This document shows, one piece after another, positions 59,666-64,000 of a stretch of DNA of 64,000 nt. How positions within the stretch are numbered: the first letter of the stretch is position 1; each line of letters opens with the position of its first letter. Location: the NCBI RefSeq assembly GCF_014640075.1, contig NZ_BMGG01000009.1:124001-188000 (forward strand), in the 5' to 3' direction. Under the pieces are notes generated by a model. The model worked only from the letters and a program-made list of their open reading frames with translations, searched no databases and had not been told where the DNA came from. The position numbers were made by a program, and so were the translations under genes. This DNA is from Chelatococcus reniformis. GTDB taxonomy: Bacteria; Pseudomonadota; Alphaproteobacteria; Rhizobiales; Beijerinckiaceae.

Positions 59666-60693
59666 TGCGTGTCCTGATTGCGACGGACGCCTGGCATCCG
59701 CAGATCAACGGCGTCGTCCGGTCGCTCGAGAACGTGGCCGAGCGGGCGGATCGTTGCGACGCGACGGTGGAGATGCTGACCCCGGAGCCCTTCCGGACCG
59801 TGGCGTTGCCGAGCTACGGCGAAATCAGGCTGGCGCTCGCGCGCCGCAGCGCCGTGGCCCGGCACATCGAGGCCGCCGCGCCCGACTACATCCACATTGC
59901 CACCGAGGGGCCGATCGGCTTCATGGCGCGAGTCGTCTGTCTTGCCCAGCATCGGCCCTTCACCACCAGCTATCACACACGCTTTCCCGAATATCTGTCG
60001 GCGCGGGCACCGGTGCCGCTCCGGCTGACCTACGCGCTCCTGCGGCGCTTTCACAACGCCGGCGCCGGTGTGATGGTGAGTTCGCCCTCGCTCGAGCACG
60101 ACCTGTCGGCCCGCGGCTTCCGCAACATCATGCGCTGGTCGCGCGGCGTCGATGGCGAGCTCTTCCGGCCGCGGGCCGAGCGCCTGCTCGACCTGCCCGG
60201 GCCGATCTTTCTCTATGTCGGCCGTCTGGCGGTGGAGAAGAACATAGCTGCCTTCCTGGCGCTCGATCTGCCGGGGACCAAGGTGGTGGTCGGAGACGGG
60301 CCCCAGCGCGTCGCGCTGCAGGTCGAGTTTCCAGAGGCGGTCTTCCTGGGCTCCCAGTCCGGCGAGACGCTGGCGCAGATCTATGCCTCCGCCGACGTCT
60401 TCGTCTTTCCGAGCCTGACCGACACGTTCGGCATCGTGCTGCTCGAGGCCCTGGCCTCGGGCCTGCCGGTGGCCGCCTTTCCGGTGATGGGACCGCGGGA
60501 CGTGATCGGCGAGTCCGGGGCCGGGGCGCTGAGCAGCGACCTGCGCGAGGCGGCCCTGCGCGCCCTCGACATTCCGCGTGATCTTTGCCGGGCCTATGGC
60601 GAGACCTTCACCTGGGAAGAGAGCGCGCGGCAGTTCTTCGACAACATCCGGCTCGCCCACGATCACGTCCGGCCACCGGCCGAAGCGGCCTGA
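59665..60693 (+). CDS. Glycosyltransferase family 4 protein
   Basis: 342 residues, GT-B fold. N-terminal acceptor domain: LIATDAWHPQINGVVRSLENVA and GPIGFMARVVCLAQHRPFTTSYHTRFPEYL; C-terminal sugar-nucleotide domain: FLYVGRLAVEKNIAAFLAL, VVGDGPQR and FVFPSLTDTFGIVLLEALASGLPVAAFPVMGPRD, with the conserved E..E region. Relatives transfer mannose or glucose to lipids such as diacylglycerol. It overlaps the phosphoesterase stop, so the two work together, likely making a glycolipid. No transmembrane segments. Confidence 0.92.
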   Translation: MRVLIATDAWHPQINGVVRSLENVAERADRCDATVEMLTPEPFRTVALPSYGEIRLALARRSAVARHIEAAAPDYIHIATEGPIGFMARVVCLAQHRPFTTSYHTRFPEYLSARAPVPLRLTYALLRRFHNAGAGVMVSSPSLEHDLSARGFRNIMRWSRGVDGELFRPRAERLLDLPGPIFLYVGRLAVEKNIAAFLALDLPGTKVVVGDGPQRVALQVEFPEAVFLGSQSGETLAQIYASADVFVFPSLTDTFGIVLLEALASGLPVAAFPVMGPRDVIGESGAGALSSDLREAALRALDIPRDLCRAYGETFTWEESARQFFDNIRLAHDHVRPPAEAA

Positions 60694-60753
60694 GTGAGGC
60701 GGGGGCCAGCAGGGAACGCTCCGGATTCCAGACCTCCGGGAGGCCTGTCGAGC

Positions 60754-61509
60754 TTACGAGCGCAGTGCCTGCAGCAGCCGCTGAATCTCGCCCGCGTCGA
60801 CGCCATGGCGGCTGCTCTGGGCCGGGCGTGGTCGAGTGCGGCCGGCGGCCCCTGGAGCCGGATGATCCTTTGGTTCCTCGCGCTCTGAGGCCTCGTTCGG
60901 AGCAGGGTCCCGTCCAAGAGCCGGCGTCCGCTGTCCGGGGGCATGCCCAAGGGGCGTCGCCGCCAAAGCGCGGGGCTGGTCGGCCGGCGCCGCATCCAGT
61001 CGATCGGCCAGCGCCGCCATCGCCTCGGCAATCCGCGCGGTGCGCTGCGAAGCGATCTGCTGGACCGCGACGATTTCGAGAATTTCTTCGATCTGCTGGC
61101 GCAGCTCGTCGCAGATCACACGGCGTACGCCGCCGTCACGCAGCACCTCGACGGTCGCCCGGATGGCGTCGGCGGCCTTGCGCACGTCGACCGTAGCGTT
61201 GTCGTTGATGCGCACGACGCTGTCGAGAACTTCGGCGGCCTCGTCCACGATGGCGCGCAGCTGGGTGCCCGGCGCCGGCTCGGGCGGCGGGGCCGTTCGC
61301 TCGACGTTGCTGCCTGCGCGCGTGCGCTCGGCGACCAGCGCGCGTTCCAGCGCCTGCACCGAATCGAGCAGCGTGCGCGTCTCGGCGATGCGGGTGCGGC
61401 GTGCGAACTCACTGAGGAAGCGCCGCCCGCGCGGCGCTTCCATCAGCGCGGACCAGATCGAAAGGTATTCGTCGTCGCTCAACTGGGCGACGGTCGCCAT
61501 GTCGGTCAT
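60754..61509 (-). CDS. Hypothetical helical protein, CheZ-like N-terminus
   Basis: 251 residues. It begins with a conserved-looking segment LSDDEYLSIWSALMEAPRGRRFLSEFARRTRIAETRTLLDSVQALERAL, similar in style to the N-terminus of alphaproteobacterial proteins annotated as CheZ-like or hypothetical. Then come long helices (AIVDEAAEVLDSVVRIND, ATVEVLRDGGVRRVICDELRQQIEEILEIVAVQQIASQR) and a disordered Pro/Arg/Gln-rich tail. No catalytic motif. I do not assign function. Several in-frame ATGs exist (61500, 61509, 61515, 61527) with no clear ribosome site; 61509 is a middle choice. Confidence 0.65.
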   Translation of the reverse strand: MTDMATVAQLSDDEYLSIWSALMEAPRGRRFLSEFARRTRIAETRTLLDSVQALERALVAERTRAGSNVERTAPPPEPAPGTQLRAIVDEAAEVLDSVVRINDNATVDVRKAADAIRATVEVLRDGGVRRVICDELRQQIEEILEIVAVQQIASQRTARIAEAMAALADRLDAAPADQPRALAATPLGHAPGQRTPALGRDPAPNEASEREEPKDHPAPGAAGRTRPRPAQSSRHGVDAGEIQRLLQALRS

Positions 61510-61600
61510 GCGCATCGGCGCGAGCATCCGCGGGTCGTCATCGCCGCGATGGTTAACGATCGACCGCAAACAAACATTTAACGGTGAGCCGTGCGGGCCC

Positions 61601-62587
61601 TTAGCCCCAGAGCGTTGCCGTGGGCGGGAAGACGAGGCTGCCGTCATAGGTGAGGCCCTCCGGCCGATCGGCGGCGAGCAGCAGCGGCCCGTCGAGATCG
61701 ACGAAGCGCGCCTTGGGCGTGAGCAGCATCGCCGGAGCCATGGCGAGCGAGGAGCCCACCATGCAGCCAACCATGATGGCGAGGCCGAGCCGCTCCGCCT
61801 CCGCGGCCAGCAGCAGCGCCTCGGTGAGGCCGCCAGCCTTGTCGAGCTTGATGTTCACGGCGTCGTAGCGGTCGCGGAGCGAGCCAAGCCCGTCGCGCGT
61901 GTGGACGCTCTCGTCGGCGCAGATCGCCAGCGGCCGCTCCATGGCCGCCAGCATCCGATCGTCGTCCGCCGGCAGCGGCTGCTCGACGAGCGCGACGCCG
62001 GCCTCGGCGCAGGCCCGCAGGTTCTCGGCCAGCGTGTCCGGTCGCCAGCCCTCGTTCGCGTCGACGAGCAGGATGCTGTCGGGAGCGGCCGCCCGTACCG
62101 CGGCGATCCGCTGTGGATCGCCGCTGGGCGCCCCTAGCTTGATCTTGAGAATGGGCCGGTGGGCGGCCGCGGTTGCCGCGGCGGCCATCACCTGCGGCTC
62201 GCCCAGGCTGATGGTAAAGGCGGTGGTGACCGGGCGCAGCCGGTCGATGCCAGCCAGCACATGAGCCGCGACGCCGGCTTGCTTGGCCTCCAGGTCCCAC
62301 AACGCGCAGTCGAGCGCGTTGCGCGCGGCGCCCGGCGGCAGCAACTCGAGGAGGTCGACGCGCCCGGCGCCGCGTTCAATGGCGTCGCGCCGGCGCTCGA
62401 TGGTCGCCATGACGCCGTCCAGGGTCTCGCCATAGCGCGCGTAGGGGACGCATTCGCCGCGACCGCGACTGGGGCCGTCCTCGATCACGGCGGTGACGAC
62501 CGCCGCCTCCGTGCGGGAGCCGCGGGCGATCGTGAACCGGCCGGCAATCGGGAAGCGGTCCACGGCAAGCGACAGGCGGCGGCGCAT
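61601..62587 (-). CDS. Dipeptide epimerase (L-Ala-D/L-Glu epimerase, enolase superfamily)
   Basis: 328 residues of the muconate-lactonizing-enzyme subgroup. The acid-base lysines are in ILKIKLGAP (KxK) and VNIKLDKAGG; metal ligands are in LLVDANEGW, LVEQPLP and CADESVH. The MVGCMVGSSLAM and FVDLDGPLLLAADR segments are specific for dipeptide epimerases, where the DxD clamps the amino group of the dipeptide. It would help recycle the murein peptide L-Ala-D-Glu. ATG 62587 is chosen as the enzyme starts RRRLSLAVDRFPIAGRF there; the frame extends to 62722. Divergent from mlaE. Confidence 0.93.
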   Translation of the reverse strand: MRRRLSLAVDRFPIAGRFTIARGSRTEAAVVTAVIEDGPSRGRGECVPYARYGETLDGVMATIERRRDAIERGAGRVDLLELLPPGAARNALDCALWDLEAKQAGVAAHVLAGIDRLRPVTTAFTISLGEPQVMAAAATAAAHRPILKIKLGAPSGDPQRIAAVRAAAPDSILLVDANEGWRPDTLAENLRACAEAGVALVEQPLPADDDRMLAAMERPLAICADESVHTRDGLGSLRDRYDAVNIKLDKAGGLTEALLLAAEAERLGLAIMVGCMVGSSLAMAPAMLLTPKARFVDLDGPLLLAADRPEGLTYDGSLVFPPTATLWG

Positions 62588-62683
62588 GGGCAGGGCTCGC
62601 GGGATGGCGCGGCCCGCGTCCGCAAGCCACGCGGTGCCTAGATCTCGGGCGCTCGACTCACCCTCATCCGGCACGGTATCAGC

Positions 62684-63886
62684 ATGGCGGGTGCGATAGC
62701 ACGCGACCCCAACTCGTTCCACAAGCAGGCTTCATTGCCCGTGTCCAATGCCTATGACCCCACGGCGGAATTGGTCCGCCACGGCGACGAACTGAAAGCG
62801 ACCCTGTCGGGACAGTGGACGGCGGCCCGCTCGGAAGCCGTCGAGCACGAGGCCGCGGCTCTGGAGGACGCGGCGCGTGGCGCCCACCGCGTGCTGATCG
62901 ACCTTGCGCGCATCGAGCGCTTGGACACGCTCGGCGCCTGGGTCCTCGATCGTACCCGCCACGAGCTCGGCGGCCGCAGCCAGCGTGCGGATTTCGTGGG
63001 CGCCAAGCCCGAGCATCGCATCCTGCTCGATGAAATCGCCTATCGCGGCTTCCAGCAACTACCGCCGCCGCGCCGGTCCAGCATCATCGATTTTCTGGCT
63101 CAGGTCGGCGAGAGCGTCGTCGATGCGGGCAAGGACGTGGTGCGCGGCACGAGCTTCCTGGGCGAGGTCGTGGTGGCGCTCCTGCGCGTCATCATCGATC
63201 CACGCCGCTTCCGGGTCGCCTCGATCGTCCATCATCTGGAGATGGTGGGCTTCCGCGGCGTGCCGATCATCGCGCTGATTTCGTTTCTGGTCGGTTGCAT
63301 CGTCGCGCAGCAAGGCATCTTTCAGTTGCAGCGCTTCGGCGCCTCCACCTTCGTCGTCAATCTCGTCGGCATCCTGACGCTGCGCGAACTCGCCGTTCTG
63401 CTCACCTCCATCATGGTCGCCGGTCGCTCCGGATCGGCCTTCACCGCCGAGATCGGCTCCATGAAAATGCGCGAGGAGGTCGACGCGCTGCGTGTCATGG
63501 GCCTGGATCCGGTCGAGGTGCTGGTGCTGCCGCGCATGATCGCCATCGTAGTGGCGCTGCCGTTGCTCACCTTTATCGCGGCCATGGCGGCGCTGTTCGG
63601 CGGAGGGCTCGTGGCATGGGCCTACGGCGGCATCACGCCCGAGGTATACCTGTCGCGCCTGCAGCAGACGATCAGCCAGAGCCCGAGCACCTTCATGGTC
63701 GGCCTTATCAAGGCCCCGTTCATGGCATTGGTCATCGGCGTCATCGCTTCGCTCGAGGGGCTCGCCGTGCAAGGCTCGGCCGAGTCGCTCGGTCGGCAGG
63801 TGACGGCCTCGGTGGTAAAGGCGATTTTCATGGTGATCGTTGTGGATGGACTGTTCGCGATGTTCTTTGCGGCGATCAACTACTGA
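62684..63886 (+). CDS. mlaE: MlaE family ABC permease with N-terminal STAS domain
   Basis: 400 residues. An N-terminal domain of about 130 residues has the STAS-like lines LSGQWTAARSEAV, HRVLIDLARIERLDTLGAWVLD, so MlaB is fused to MlaE. Then the MlaE permease: VVALLRVIIDPRRFRVASIVHHLEMVGFRGVPIIALISFLVGCIVAQQG, TSIMVAGRSGSAFTAEIGSMKMREEVDALRVMGLDP and VIGVIASLEGLAVQGSAESLGRQVTASVVKAIFMVIVVDGLFA, with five membrane helices. The Mla system moves phospholipids between the membranes. The start ATG 62684 is the first in frame; a later GTG near 62741 would also keep the STAS domain. The ATPase gene begins 4 bases after the stop. Confidence 0.92.
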   Translation: MAGAIARDPNSFHKQASLPVSNAYDPTAELVRHGDELKATLSGQWTAARSEAVEHEAAALEDAARGAHRVLIDLARIERLDTLGAWVLDRTRHELGGRSQRADFVGAKPEHRILLDEIAYRGFQQLPPPRRSSIIDFLAQVGESVVDAGKDVVRGTSFLGEVVVALLRVIIDPRRFRVASIVHHLEMVGFRGVPIIALISFLVGCIVAQQGIFQLQRFGASTFVVNLVGILTLRELAVLLTSIMVAGRSGSAFTAEIGSMKMREEVDALRVMGLDPVEVLVLPRMIAIVVALPLLTFIAAMAALFGGGLVAWAYGGITPEVYLSRLQQTISQSPSTFMVGLIKAPFMALVIGVIASLEGLAVQGSAESLGRQVTASVVKAIFMVIVVDGLFAMFFAAINY

Positions 63887-63890
63887 CGCG

Positions 63891-64000
63891 ATGGCCGAGA
63901 CCTCCCATAGCGCCACGCCGACCCGCAGGCCGACGCCGCAGGATGTCAACGACCGCGAGGTCGTCATCCGGGTGCGCGGACTGGAGGTGGGCTTCGGCAC
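63891..64000 (+). CDS. mlaF: ABC transporter ATP-binding protein (MlaF-like), N-terminal part
   Basis: Partial; 36 codons are in the window. It reads AETSHSATPTRRPTPQDVN then DREVVIRVRGLEVGFG, the entry into the nucleotide-binding domain (aromatic A-loop strand, ...VRGL.VGFG). Position right after mlaE by 4 bases makes MlaF the natural call; the Walker A lies beyond the edge. Confidence 0.85.
   Translation, partial: MAETSHSATPTRRPTPQDVNDREVVIRVRGLEVGFG

Overview
The window is about 64 kb of GC-rich chromosomal DNA from an alphaproteobacterium, most likely a member of the Hyphomicrobiales (Rhizobiales). This rests on a two-piece permuted tmRNA gene next to an alpha-type SspB, the rhizobial gene neighbourhood RHH_4/DUF4169 - sspB - thyA - folA - hflK - hflC - DUF2065 - degP, a hisS-hisZ-hisG operon with long rhizobial HisG, DUF1236 and DUF2076 proteins, a BacA/BclA-type ABC transporter, and many intergenic palindromes of the kind seen in this order. 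I cannot name the genus. There is no rRNA, tRNA, CRISPR array, integrase or intact insertion sequence; nearly everything looks like core chromosome.

Layout. 1-5.5 kb: a partial LutA-like iron-sulfur protein, a c-type cytochrome, a lysine/alanine-rich histone-H1-like protein, a DUF2076 protein, an L,D-transpeptidase and a MarR regulator. 5.65-8.8 kb: groES-groEL behind a sigma70-like promoter and a CIRCE operator, a small membrane protein and a 2OG-Fe(II) oxygenase. 9.4-13.3 kb: a BacA-like ABC transporter, a CLC antiporter and a META-domain lipoprotein-like protein. 13.6-17.3 kb: hisS-hisZ-hisG on the minus strand. 17.4-22.3 kb: a VOC protein, prmA, and a YeiH-type exporter with its LysR regulator and a probable operator. 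22.5-32.6 kb: an aminopeptidase P, small exported proteins, DinB, UvrD, a quinone-oxidoreductase-like MDR protein and a Baeyer-Villiger-type monooxygenase. 32.9-38.1 kb: a D-lactate dehydrogenase-like flavoprotein and a large AsmA protein.

38.1-47.8 kb is the protein quality-control and folate block: an RHH protein translationally coupled to DUF4169, a GST, sspB, ssrA (tmRNA), thyA, a copper pair (DUF2946 and a YcnI-PCuAC fusion), folA, hflKC, DUF2065 and degP. tmRNA tags stalled proteins, SspB hands the tags to ClpXP, and HflKC and DegP act on membrane and periplasmic proteins, so the block groups several steps of proteolysis. 47.9-56 kb: an RND efflux pump, an orphan form-II CoxL-like molybdenum hydroxylase subunit, and a cytochrome c' / cytochrome b561 pair. 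56.1-62.6 kb: an XRE-cupin regulator, thiD, a degenerate-motif SDR, a metallophosphoesterase/glycosyltransferase pair, a helical protein and a dipeptide epimerase. The end holds mlaE and the first codons of mlaF.

The strongest unannotated signals are the split tmRNA with tag ANDNFAPVAVAA directly upstream of sspB, and a family of intergenic palindromes bounded by TAGAGC/GCTCTA whose arms keep pairing while their sequence changes. Copies of this family appear to supply stop codons or a C-terminal tail to neighbouring genes.
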